NCBI RefSeq assembly: GCF_051622035.1
Contig: NC_135362.1
Coordinates: 7,009,501-7,073,500 of the forward strand
Length of the DNA: 64,000 bases
Direction: 5' to 3'
From: Arctopsyche grandis
Lineage: Eukaryota > Arthropoda > Insecta > Trichoptera > Hydropsychidae
Part shown: piece after piece, positions 35,201-48,004 of the stretch
Layout: each line of letters opens with the position of its first letter
Position numbering within the stretch: position 1 is the stretch's first letter
Program-made: the position numbers and the translations under genes
Notes under the pieces: model-generated
The model's input: only the letters and a program-made list of their open reading frames with translations
What the model was told of the DNA's origin: nothing
Database searches by the model: none

Positions 35201-37640
35201 AATATAATGGTTTATATATATGTATATATACATATGAACAAGTTTAATACGCTCAGGTGCAACCCATAATGGGAAATCATGGGAAAATATGTATAACAAT
35301 TAAAAAACATCAAACTGTGCTTTGGTAATCTGTTGAAGGGAGGAGACATCTCGATGGTGATTCTGTCATGTAATTAACTGGTTAATTTGCATGTATTTTA
35401 TTATTTTAAATGTTATACCCACCTTTTTAGTGAAATTACCCGGATTAAGTCTCGAGAAAAATTTGCGTAGTTTTTCCGGGCCTTTATCTCCATTGTTATT
35501 GCCATTTGTATAGATGCAAAAAATAATGAGATACACTCGATCTCAACGAAGGTTACCAGGTAGCTACCGTTGATATGCATGTTGACGTGGAAAAACGACG
35601 AGAAAATGGGAATCTCGCTTACTTCTCATGAGAAATGACCCACCTCAGGAGACAAGAGGAAATTTCTCATGGGTATTAACTACACGTCACGTGAACCAAA
35701 ACGCAAGATTTCCCCTCCGCAAAATTGATGAGCCATTTGCCCCAAAAGTATCCCTTAATTACAACCCTTGTCTCAGTAAAATGGTAATTTGAAAAATTTG
35801 AGCCTTCTCCGACCTTGAAATCGATTCCGTACGCGAGCATCAAAATTCTCCGTAGAAACACGTAAATCAATTCCGGTATAGAAGAATGAAAATGGTGGGG
35901 TTTACGAATATTATGGCGATGAAATTACTAAATGTTATTTATGAGGAGTATGAAATTGAGTAGAGGAGCGACAATGCTTACGAACGTTATGTAAATTTAA
36001 TTTAATTTTTGTCAGCACTCATATACGAGTTGTACGTGAGGACGAATGTTATTTAATTTTGCTAACTAAAATGCGAAATCATGTTAATAAACCGCGGAAA
36101 ATTTCGCCGGATTCACAAAATCCACATTATTTTATAAATATTCAATTACTTTTTAGGTTACGCAATGTAATTATACGTATACTTTTATATAAAGCATAAT
36201 ATTAAATAGGAAGTAGCAATTTATTTTTCAACCTCACGCAAGCTTGATTTCGCAATGTATAGAAATATAAAATAAATTTCAAGATATTTTTCAATATAAA
36301 TTTTCAAATGAAATGCTAGGGGTGACTTTGTTCAATTAGACCAGTTTTATAACTTGTAAAATAAGGATCAGAAGGTGTTAATTTTGTAATAAATACAATT
36401 ACTGATTATGTATGTACATATACTAATTAGTTTATGATTACAAAACAACTAATAAGAATAGTATTAATGTTAGGACTTATATGAAGTAGGAAAATGCAGA
36501 ATTTCTAAATATTTTTTTCGAATTAGAATTAGTAGCTTAGCTTCTAAATGTGAAATAAATGCTTAAAATCAATGTTTTGTTTTTGTCATAATAGTTCAAT
36601 TGATACAACATTCTTCTGAATATTTACTGTCAGATAAATTAACCCAAACGTTTCGTCAATATCAAGATGTACTTTTTTGATTTTTTTGTTTTGTTTAAAA
36701 TTAACCCATAATATTAATGTTGACTATAACATTATTAACCACTTGAAATTCATACTTCGCAAACATTGCAATATGTATTTGAAACAAACAAGTAATAATT
36801 CTTGGATCGATGTCCAATGGTTTCGATTACGAAAAATTTCTCCGAACAATTGTGAAATTTTCACACATGAATATATGTGTGTATTCAAAGTGCTTTGAAT
36901 CACGTGGTCACATTGAACTGCTTGGCTTGTGACCACAATTTTCAACACTAAATTTATATGTTGAATTGATTTCATTCACAAACGGAATTGAGCGAAGTAG
37001 ATCAATCACGGTTGGAATTGTTTGATAATTTATTAAACGTCGAACGATGTATCGAACTTAACACGCGGTTCAAAAAGATGTCCTCACAACCCTTTCGGAA
37101 ATTGTGTTATAGTTTAACGATTGCGCATTTCAATTTCAGTTCACTCCCTCTTTTTTGCTAAATGAAAATGGCCTGAAAAAAAAGCCGCAATGAATGCCGG
37201 TGAAGATCCCACCATCTCGTTAATCCGAAACTTTTTCAAAAGAGTCGGAAAATGCTCATTTATGTGAGCGTATTTTAAAACGAACCCCATTCAAATGGTA
37301 AATATCGTGGGTGAAAAAAAATGTTTCGCCATACACTTTAACGATCGCAAAAAGCTGCATATATTTTATTTTTGATGTGGTTTACGGTTCGCTTTCGGGA
37401 TTTGTATATTTTCGACGAGTTTAAAAATATTCCGATTTTTTTTATATTTTATTGTTTCAGAAAAAGAATTTCAATATTAGACGAAAACTTTAGACTATTT
37501 AAGTAATAAATATTGTATTCTGAACCTTTCCATACCAGTTTTATTGAATTTAACTGACGTAAAGTAACATTTTTACGGTAAGGTAATATTTTTGAATCAT
37601 TTATCCATGATATTTTCAGTTCCAATAAAACGATAATTAT
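35200..37640. other. AT-rich DNA, no gene seen
   Basis: Only short frames. Segments at 35540-35900 and 36990-37310 are richer in GC than average but show no family match. Confidence 0.4.
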
Positions 37641-37648
37641 ATGTATAA

Positions 37649-38050
37649 CTAGTGTAGGGCCCGTTGATTTCAACGGGTGGTTTCGAAAAGAAATTGAAAC
37701 TGGAATAAAAATAAAGTTAAAGATATGGAATTGACTGGTTTCGGAAAGACAAAGGCAGAAAAAAATGAAAATTATGAAAAAAATGAAAAATATGAAAATA
37801 ATGAAAAATATGAAAAAAATGAAAAATATGAAAAAAATGAAAAAAACTGAAAAAAACTGTAAAAACTGAAAATAATGAAAAATATGAAAATAATGAAAAA
37901 TATGAAAAATATGAAAAAAATGAAAAAAAAAAAATTTTTCGATTGTCGACGAAAGCCGAAGTCGATTGTCGATTGTCGACGAAAGCCGAAGTCGATTGTC
38001 GATTGTCGACGAAAGCCGAAGATACGCGAATGATTGGTTCCCCATACTTG
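37649..38050 (-). mobile_element. Helitron-like element, family H3, second copy
   Basis: CTAG at 37649-37652 next to an A, hairpin CCCGTTGATTTCAACGGG, then the family body and the A-rich tract. In place of the GC-rich minisatellite of the 6257 copy it has a threefold GTCGATTGTCGACGAAAGCC repeat (37937-38020). The right border is approximate. Confidence 0.6.
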
Positions 38051-38089
38051 TAAAGGGTAATCGAATATTATGTACGTAATTTAGAGCAT

Positions 38090-38180
38090 TTTTTCTATCG
38101 AGACGGCAGTGTAGTGGTTAGCGTGAATGTTCTGAACGCGGGGACCCCAGCTCGATCCCGCGTTTTGGAATTAATTTTAT
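38090..38180 (+). mobile_element. tRNA-like SINE head
   Basis: GTGTAGTGGTTAGCGTG (A box type) and CAGCTCGATCCCGCG (B box type) spaced as in a tRNA. It does not form a convincing cloverleaf and is followed by AT-rich repeat-like DNA, so a SINE head is more likely than a tRNA gene. Confidence 0.5.
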
Positions 38181-38508
38181 TTTTCAAATATCGCTAAAAT
38201 ATAAATTAATTTCAATAATTTCAATTAAAAATATATATTTAATTGTATTATATGAAAAGAAAAAAAAATGGTTCAAAACCTCGCCAAATGAAATTATTAA
38301 AATTACGTATTTTTATATGGCGAGAAGGAATATTTCAATTAATGTTAAAAAAAAAAAGGCGAAATGAAAAATTGGATTTGGCACGATGTCCGAGACCATT
38401 ACCTCATTAGACCCATATTCAGGCTATTTGGGGTGATCGGTTCGAGTCGCGACAAAAATGAATTAATCGATTTTTATCGATTCGTTCATTATGTTCGGCG
38501 AGAGTTAG

Positions 38509-38571
38509 GACACACACACACACCCACACACACACCCACACACCCACACACACACCCACACACACACAGAT
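38509..38571. repeat. (CACACCCA)n microsatellite
   Basis: CA units with regular CCC interruptions. Confidence 0.9.
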
Positions 38572-39062
38572 TACCGTCGTTATATATATGATATACTACA
38601 TAGTGTTGTGTCCGATGTAATATCATCGCATGGGTTGTGGCATATTAAGCTATTAATTTAAAAAAAATAAAAGAAATGTGTTGGTCCTGTGTTCAATCCG
38701 CACGCGTTAGTATTTTTTTCAAATACCTTTTAATATATTTAATTTAATATTTATATTTAAGTGTATAATATGAAAAAAAATGATAGAATCTACCTAACAA
38801 CCTACATATAAACCACCAATAGAAAAAATAATTAATTAAATAAATTTTCAATAGATGGCGCTAAATGCTGAGATAATTATTAACCTAGAGAAAACATTGG
38901 AAGCAAACAGTATATGTAGAAGTTTTTTGTTGATCTGTTATTATGTTCGTTTTATATTCGTACGTTTTGTTGGCAGTGTTTTTATTATATGTACATATAC
39001 ATACGTATATTATACATATAATATGTTGAATCGAAACGACTATTATAGTACAGCGAGCATTA

Positions 39063-39205
<143 letters not shown>

Positions 39206-39695
39206 CTGATAAATCTATAAAATCAAATTTTTCATGGCCACGTTTTAAAGATCAAGCGATTGAATTAAAAAAAGGTAATTTTTTTAAAACTCATTCCAGT
39301 TTTTAATAACATCTTTTCTTTTCCACCAGTGTTTATATGGTAGGTGGTTTGGTAAAGGAATTTATAAATAAAATGTAAAACGTACTTTTACCAAAAATTC
39401 CTCGAAGAGCAATAAAAATAATTAAACTCCTCCGTATTCGATTAAAATTAAGAGCTCACGTTGAAAACGGGCATTATTACGACAATAAAATTCATATACA
39501 CATAATAATTTAATACAATATAATTCTAGCACGCATTGGGAAGATAAAAGCAAGTACTCCCATTTAATTTTACATATATTCGGTAGAATATATTTACATA
39601 TATTATCATTACACAGGAAGATTTTAAAGTTTATATATTTTGGTACATGTGCAATTAAATGGCGTAGCCAGCTCGTATATATTATATTATTGATA

Positions 39696-39914
39696 TCTAA
39701 TATATAATTTCGAAAGAGACTTTGTATATACATACATATGTAAGTATGTATTTTTGGTTGATAACTGTTGGGAAAGTTTCTAATACGACGATTCGATTTT
39801 TTTTTTCGATTCAAATAAATTTAATAAAAAAACAAATGAATATTTACTACTAGATTCAACACGCTTAAGCTGTTTATATTAAAAATACTGAGTGAAGCCG
39901 TGTAAAACAACTAG
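39696..39914 (+). mobile_element. Complete short Helitron-like element, family H1
   Basis: 219 bp, with A before TCTAATATATAATTTCG and CTAG followed by T at the end; hairpin remnant ACTGAGTGAAGCC near the 3' end. Internally shorter than the copy at 23919 and lacking its GC-rich core. Confidence 0.75.
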
Positions 39915-41363
39915 TACATATATTTATATGTATAAATATATAAGAAAGTAACGTGAAATTTATTATCACTATGCTTTTATGTAATACGGCTGTTTAATTC
40001 AAGCAACAGTTTAAACATTAAAAAATGATTTTTTCACGAAAGAAATTCGCGACAATTTATTAGGGACGACCTTTGCATTTATCATTTTTGTTGGAAATTT
40101 TACGATACATATATAATAAACATTATATTTTATAATTTTTCATCCACAAGCGAAAGCTATGTGTATCGAAAAACACTTTGGTAATATACTACGTGTCGTT
40201 CAAAGCGATTTAATAGATCTTTTTGAATAAGTTGCTGTTTCGTTTAATCCAATCGTGTCATTTTACTGTTGCATTTAAAAGTTCGAGCATAGTGTCAATT
40301 TTAGATAAACTCTTTTTCGAATGTCATTTAATTCACAATGATCGATTGTTGTGGTTAACAATGGAAACTAGTATGAAATCGGTTGAAATGTGCTTTTTCA
40401 AGCGACGAGGAAAATTAAAGCTTGAAAAATACTTATTATAATATGTTATATTATAATAAGCTGTGGAGACAAAGTCTGTTTGATATTTAATTGTAATTTT
40501 TTTTATTAAATAAATATTTTCTTTGAAATATTTAAAATTTTAATGCAATTAAATTGAAATCCGTTTTAAATTGTTTGCGCTTGTTTGGGTCTACAATTTC
40601 GCGTTTCATTATACGTACATACATATGTACATATTGATACAAAGCGTTCATTTTAATTAAAGACGAAATTTCATCCAGCTAATTCTATGTATTATTATTA
40701 CGGAAAATAGCCTCAAAAAGAATATGAACATACATATTGCAGTTTAATAACAATTTTTCATTTTGTACAAAATTTGCATTTGTATGTGCATTTTGCCGAA
40801 TAAAATTTATTATTTCGTTACGTAAAAAATGCTTTGTAATCAAAATATTTTGGCATATTTTTCAAAATTATTAATTGTAGAATAAGAAAAAAAATATTTT
40901 AATTACATATCAACTCTAAACGAGTCATTGAAAAATTGCGTCCCTTTAGGGCTAAAATACATTTTTAAGTTTTTACCATTATTTTAGAATATTTCTACAA
41001 TGTGCAGTTTTAATATAACAGTTGAGCTTTGAATGCTTTAGAATTCATTAATGCGTTAATATTCGCTCGGTATATACGAATAAAGGTAATGAGTACTGTA
41101 TTACGATAACTGTGTTAAGAATGTGTTCAAAATAAGAATGTGACTTTCCAACTTAATTTACTAGAACAGTGACGTTTTGACGTGAACTTAACCTTTTAAT
41201 CTAACCGGTTAACAACTTGAATTATAGTTGAAATGTATTTTCTGTTGTAATACATACATTTTAACCAGTTGAAGTGTAATTAGCCATATTAATTGACTTA
41301 GACGGAATATATTCTATGTAACTAGTCAAAATATATCACAATTGGAATATACGCTTCAACTGT

Positions 41364-41462
<99 letters not shown>

Positions 41463-44152
41463 AATTTATTATATAAATAATAGTTTTCGATTGTGTGACT
41501 TGCACCATGACGTTTTAAAACACCAAAAAGCATTATTATCAGAAGAGAATCACTATTTTGATATTTGATATCTTTGAATCACATTTTTGAAAATGTTTTG
41601 GTGTCGATTTCATTTTGTTTATAATAACTGGATGTTCGATTATTTTTATTAATAAAAATAACATATCATTTCGGGTTTACATATATCCGGAGTTTTATTA
41701 TTAATTCATGCATTTCTCATTTCTCATTTGGCAATAATATGCAAAAAACCCTTATAAATTACAAATCATGTGCGTATATGCATACATACATAAATAGCGT
41801 GCAGAGTCAATTTTTTTTCTATCCGTACCTCCTATGTTATTCGTTTGATCCAATATGTAAAGACGGATTTGTGTTCCATCTTCTGTTTTTATATTATATT
41901 TTTCGTTTGGCATCTCAGAGCACATTGTGAGGTCGATACGAAGAATCTCGTATTAATAAATCCTAAGGTATTCCATTGTACATATGTACACATTTATACG
42001 TATGTACATATGTACATATCTGTCTTGACCGGATCTCAGTAATGCTTTCTTAATATTTATTTATTGTTTTGGATTCGGAGATGACAGCGGTGTATTCATA
42101 ACTTAGGTGGAAATAGTTAATGTTGTGATAAATATTGTTTTACGAAGGATATAACATTGCATTTATTTTATTTATGAAAAGATGAATATAATTGTGTACA
42201 TATTACATGTACATACATACATATATGTATATACATACATATATATCTTTTGAAGATCGATTTTTTCTATTTAATAATTTAAATTCACTTCGTCTTTGTA
42301 TATGTATATTATAAAATATCTGAGAGGTAAATATTCTGAATTATATATACATTTATTTAATCCAAGAAAAAAGCCGAAATAAATGATTTGCAATGTCGTA
42401 TCGATTCAAAAATAGAATGAAAATACACATAAATACATGTCGAGTTAATAAATGATAATTTTGAATCTAGATCTCGTGCAAAATGATAAATTAAAACAGT
42501 TTTAAAATGATGGATGAATATAATTTTTAAATTATTATTAGATCCATAAGTTGAAAAGCATTTTAGTAAACTATTTTTAATTAGCAAGATAAAAACCATA
42601 AAAAAGTACAAGAAAAAGTTAAGACTGTAATTATTAAAATTTCCATTTTTGCGTAAATTTTGACGATAGAGACTGAAAAATGGTGAAAATTTTAATACTT
42701 TTTTTCGTCTAAGTGAAAGTTTTGAAACGTGGTTTCAAAATTTGATTTTTTTTTCAATAAAGCACACAACTCTAAAACGTAAATTCGCGTTTTTGTAGAT
42801 TTTGAATGGATAAAAACGATATGACGATGTAATTTCTTGACAGAAAATAAATCTATCGTTACCTCATCAGATAACTTTTCGTCGAAGTAATATATCCCTA
42901 TATTATTATCCCATTTACTACACATGTTACGAGCATACGTACACAAATCCTTTTATTCTATATGTTGTATATGTAATAAATAGGTACTAATGAACGTGAA
43001 TGTTAGTTTATACGTAATTGGCTTCGTTTCTTTCGGCAAAAGATGTATCAAATTCAACACGTGCCCTATTATGCTTCATTTGGAGAAATCTCGGCTAAGA
43101 GAAATTTATACGAATATTGAAATATCAACACACTTCAAATAGGTCGATAGTAGGAATCTCTTTTGCGATACGCAAATCGATTTCGACATTATTACATCGT
43201 TGAACGAACGACGTATCGTTGAAGATGCGTCCATTTACGATTTTAATGTATATATGTATGTATGTCTGTATGTATAATATGTATGTAGATGAGTATCTAC
43301 TATGTAAATACGTAAAACATATCATCAATGTTAGCCATTTATTATATAAGAATTTATTGATGGATGAAAACCTCTCTATTATGTTTTTTTTTACCTAATT
43401 TGGGTTATATTCATCCATCTGATTACACCGTCCCCACCCATTGTGATGAAATTTTCGCCAAATTGAAGATTTGGGATTAAAGTGTTCACTGACAAGAGAC
43501 AGTGAATTGGACCGCGTAAAAAGATTATCATTTCATTTGATAGCTTTGTTCACTTTGATTATGCATGCATCTGGTGTAATTTCATTACAAATAAATATTC
43601 TCTACAGTATATTTGCTATCAACCACAGAACCAATTCCTGTTTGTGAAAAACAAACTCGTGTTTCATTATTATAATAATAGCTATCTTTAACTTTAACTT
43701 GATTGTGGAACCACAGTATTTTTCGATGTCATAGTAATTTATCTTATACATGCTTGATATGAATATTTTCATATTATATCGATATAAGGTAATTACGATG
43801 GCACAACTATGGATATTGGCTGAAAATTGACCTACCATCAGTTTTATAAATTTAGTTAGTTTGTATTATGAAGTAAATTAATAAAGTCTACAAAACAATC
43901 CTTCTGAGTTTCGTGGATTATTTTATAAACTGCAATACGGCGAAAGTCCAAGTCTTTCATAGTAAAAAAAGTAAGTACTTGTAAATGTAAATTTAAATAA
44001 AGGCGGGTATAATGATGACATGATTCAAATATTATATTTCAAATGAAAGCATTTTATTTTATATAAATTATAATATATACATACATAGTATAATATGTAC
44101 ATATATAATGTATGATTATCATCTGAAATGTTTTTATGTCTCGTCTGTTTTC
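39915..44152. other. AT-rich DNA downstream of the KLHL array, no gene seen
   Basis: Frames under 90 codons, microsatellites, and no repeat family I can delimit. The 3' UTR of KLHL gene A should lie at the right edge (about 44040-44152). Confidence 0.45.
41367..41458. repeat. (AT)n microsatellite
   Basis: About 92 bases of AT. Confidence 0.95.
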
Positions 44153-46591
44153 TTAATTCAATGATAATTTCCGATCGAGCCATGAAGTCGGCACAGAAAA
44201 TATGTATGAATTTTCACGTTTTTCACGCACAGACGGCAAAGAACTCCACTTGTTCAGATTTTTACTATATTTTTCCACACCTTTCCTTTTCCAATCGCTG
44301 GTAGCTCCACCTTTGAAGATTTGAATTTCAGTTTAATCAACAAATTTTAGATTTTTTAATAAATGATTATAAATGTTTGTACTTACCAATGATTACCAAA
44401 TTATTTCCCAATACGCCAGAAGCCACTCCATAGCCGGAAGTGCTCATGTCTGCTATGAAAGACCAACTGTCGGTACTTTTATTATAGCATTCTACACTTT
44501 TGAGCTTTTGAGAGTCTACTTCACCTTTTTGACGACCGCCAAATACGTAAATCTTCCCATCATATGTTGTTGCCTGTTAGTGAGAAGAATTTAGAATCAT
44601 CAATCATGATGTGAAGCATTTGCGAAGTATGGACGCTGTACTCACTGAAATCCAATGTCGCGATTCGTTCATTGGCGCACAAGTCCTCCATTTTTCAGAA
44701 CATGGACAAAAGACTTCTACATTCTTATAACCGAAGTCATCAATTGCCGATTCATTCCATCCACCTATTACATAAATTTCGTTGTCGAGAACGGTTATTC
44801 CACATCCGCGCCGACCGGTTATCATCGGTGTTGTGAACGACCATTTTCTGGTTACGGGATCCCATCTGTGATACGAGTTTTTGGATTAAAATTCATTTTC
44901 ACGAAAAAATACGATTTTCAGTAGGTATAAGGATATACTTTTCTGCTGAATTGACAGTCGTGGATCCATCATTTCCTCCAAATACGTAAATCACATTTCC
45001 TATAGCAGCAGCAACAGACCCAACTCTGCCTATTTGTAGTGATGGCAAGTTTATCTTTTTACCAGTTTTTAAATCGATACTTTCTACCTAAAAAGCGGTA
45101 CAATTTATATCGCATATTTATCTAAATTTAAATCCATCATTGGAAATACTTACAGTGTTGCGTATTTTATTGTCTTCTCCTCCTATTGCTATCAACTCAT
45201 CACCAACTAGTACATAATTGGCATTTTTCCTAGCGATATTCGTATCTAAGAATTCCAACCAGGCGTTGTCGTTCGGATTGAAAATTTCCACTTTTGAAAC
45301 ACCCTTAAATAAATGCAAAAATAAGTTGTTAGGAAAAATGTCCTTACAAAACAGTTATTCATTAAAAATTTTGAATTCTGAAACTGACCTCATCTGTTAA
45401 GCTTCCGGCTAATATAATTGTGCTTATGCGTGTTCGCGATTTGTTCCAATTTACATCCGAATTTATTATGGTATGCGGTGAGTGTTTCCATTGCAGTGCA
45501 CTAATAATAAGGTTCGGACAATTCTGCACACCTTCACACAGAGTTGTAACTTCACCGTACAGTAACTAAAATAAGTAATTTTAAGATTTGTTTGGATTCA
45601 GATTATTGAATTAATTAAAATAATTAAATAGTATATGTACATTGTCAGGTAGCATTGGTAAATTGATCAATTTCAGCAATGAAGGTAGATGGATTTTACG
45701 ATTTGGCATGTCGTGAGAAACCCAAGTTTTCACACTATCGAATATTTCAATTTCAGATGAAACGTTCAAATTCATCCGTAAAAGACGCTGCAATTTATCG
45801 ACAGAAATATCCAGAAATTGATTAGTTTGTGCTATCTATAACAGAATAGTAAATTTTTCATTACTACTATCGGAAATGAAGTCATATTTATTTTACGATG
45901 AATTAAAAATACCATTTTGTAATTTCGGAGTATGAAATTGATTACTTTATCACCCAAGGCCGTACATCCATATAAATTGGCAGTTTCATGGAATTCTAAA
46001 CAGTTTGTCGTATCGATTATATCAGACATGAAATTGCAACAAGCTTCCACGAGTGATTCTAATTGAAATAGGCCAGCTACTGTTAAAACTTTGAGGACAG
46101 TCTCGTATGAAAATTCTATGAGAAAGATGCGATTATAATTCAGAAATAATGGGATATGTACATATGAATGCGGAACTTAATCATATTTGAAAAAAAAAAT
46201 ATATATATTGCCTATTTCTCCTGTATAACAATATTCTATAGCACGTTGAGTAGCATCATTGTCCAAGTTGTTGATTGGGATCACTTTGAGTGATGGTGTT
46301 CCCACATTGTCGAATAGTTTCAAATTGAGGTATTCGCTTACTGCAGATATGACAACACTGTGCACTTGATATCTTAAAAATTATTTATCATAATTAAAAA
46401 AAATTCAAACTATGATGTTTATTACCTTTGAAATATTACATATATGTACATACATATTACCTTTGATCATTTAAAACTATTTCAACGTCATAGTATCGAC
46501 GCTGTTCGTACAGTTTGTAAATGCGATCCAAAGTGTTTGATTTATGATCAGGATTACGAAAAACGCGTGAGTTTTTTGGTAAGTCGCACAT
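44153..46591 (-). CDS. KLHL gene A: BTB-BACK-Kelch protein, 10 exons, 576 aa, apparently intact
   Basis: Predicted Cullin-3 adaptor of the kelch-like family. Exons, 5' to 3': 46591-46461, 46372-46212, 46115-45913, 45835-45641, 45565-45389, 45303-45154, 45087-44939, 44865-44646, 44573-44387, 44310-44153 (TAA). Joined they give 1731 nt with no internal stop. BTB is about residues 20-125, BACK about 130-235, and six kelch blades about 275-570 with IAIGG, YVFGG, YVIGG, YVFGG and VIIGG motifs. All introns are GT-AG except intron 2, whose donor is GC (ATAG|GCAA). The ATG starts a conserved MCDxP N-terminus and has A at -3. The BTB has YYDVEI where sisters have (L/F)CDVEI. It is the last copy of the array. 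The domains are known to bind CUL3 (BTB/BACK) and substrate (kelch); the target here is unknown. Exon borders are by reading and comparison, without transcripts. Confidence 0.9.
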
Positions 46592-46693
46592 TTTGATACC
46601 TGAGAATGTTGAGTGTGCACTGTTTGCTTTGTTAGTCTTCAATGCAATGAAACGATAATGGTAATTTATTCTTTTTATCTTGTTTTTATTATG

Positions 46694-46700
<7 letters not shown>

Positions 46701-46764
<64 letters not shown>
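46701..46764. repeat. (AT)n microsatellite upstream of KLHL gene A
   Basis: Lies between the gene A ATG and the shared upstream motif and accounts for most of their extra distance. Confidence 0.95.
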
Positions 46765-46770
<6 letters not shown>

Positions 46771-46793
46771 GTATTTTCTAAAAAATGCAATCT

Positions 46794-46808
46794 TAACCGC
46801 AAGCCATT
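46794..46808 (-). promoter_or_regulatory. Shared upstream motif, gene A
   Basis: TAACCGCAAGCCATT on the plus strand, 203 bases upstream of the gene A ATG. In the other copies the motif is 105-113 bases away; here an (AT)n tract of about 64 bases lies between motif and ATG. Contains AACCGCA, which fits the RUNX/Lozenge consensus RACCRCA. The regulatory role is inferred. Confidence 0.4.
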
Positions 46809-47019
46809 GTTTTTTAATCCGAATTATATACATATATTTGTATGTATGTATGTATGTACGTATGTATATACATATTTTTCTTTTATAAAACCATGCATTA
46901 TAAATTATCTTTTCTAGTTATAAATTATATCATTTTAAACATCTTCCTCTGCCGCAAAAAAAATTATAGTTGATATAATGATATTAAACTTATTGAATTA
47001 TGTATAATTTATATAATAG

Positions 47020-47469
47020 CACTGAGCAACAAAACATATGTTCGAAGTGGAAACTAATCAATCTTTATTAGGTTCAACTCACTAAATTCGAATATGACAC
47101 TGATTTTTGTTGGCTTGCTCTCTATTTAGAGATATGAGCGTTTAAAAAAATTGGAAATTTTACAGATTTTTGGCTTTTGCAGTCTTTAATTCAAAATAAA
47201 GTATTTCTGTGCCAATAGTGAGTATTGGAATCGATAGTTACATAGATGTTTTCCTATTGATTGTAATTTTTAGTGCTATATTTTGATTTAAGGACTGCTA
47301 AATTCAAAAATATGTAAAAATCGCACGTGTTTAAACGCTCATATCCATTAAATGAGAGCTAGTCAGCAAAAATGATTGTCACATTCGAATTAAATAGTTC
47401 AAACATAGTACAGTTATACACACGAGTCTCCGTTTCGAAACAAAAAACGTGATTTTTTGTTGCTCAGTG
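47020..47469. mobile_element. CACTG-ended element, second copy
   Basis: 450 bp between KLHL genes A and B. Starts CACTGAGCAACAAAA and ends TTTTTTGTTGCTCAGTG; flanks TAG and TAA (one mismatch). Interior shared with the 58541 copy (GAGATATGARCGTTTAAA, TTGGCTTTTGC), and partly inverted within itself. Confidence 0.6.
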
Positions 47470-48004
47470 TAATTCTCCAAAAACCCGTGGCAGATATAAC
47501 ATTTTGAGGAAGAGATTTAAAAATGTTTATTATATACATATGTCTTGCATGTCTATATATGTATGTATGTATGTAAGTACTCGACTATCCCCCCACAGAA
47601 TCTCTAACGATCCCGATAAAGATTTTCCGGGTTCATTTCTTGATAGGATCGTAGATTTGATACGCATCTTGTCCAGAAATCGGAAAAAAATATTTATCAA
47701 TTTTTCAAATGTGAATCGTATTTCTTTTAGATATTAAAAAAAATTGTGTTTTTTTGTATTAAGTAAAAATTATTTTTTGTCAAATAAGCATTTTTTTCCC
47801 ATGGTATTTAAAAAAGTATTGTTATACGAAAATATAAATGTAATACGATTATTAAAACAAAAACATATATATTTCAATCGAGACCATTTATTTATAAACA
47901 CATAATTATACATATGTACATATATACATCTATATGTAGGGTTATGGGCGTAAGCAATATGGAACACATGCGTGCTATCATTTGAAATATTTTTCTGCCT
48001 TTTT

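Noticed and set aside
41336-41533. Frames of alternating I and Y residues at this and other AT tracts
   Set aside because: Translations of (AT)n microsatellites, which have no stop in that phase.
44604-46702. Single short frames within the KLHL genes taken as separate genes
   Set aside because: Each frame is one exon plus flanking intron sequence; joining them by splice sites gives one continuous protein per copy.
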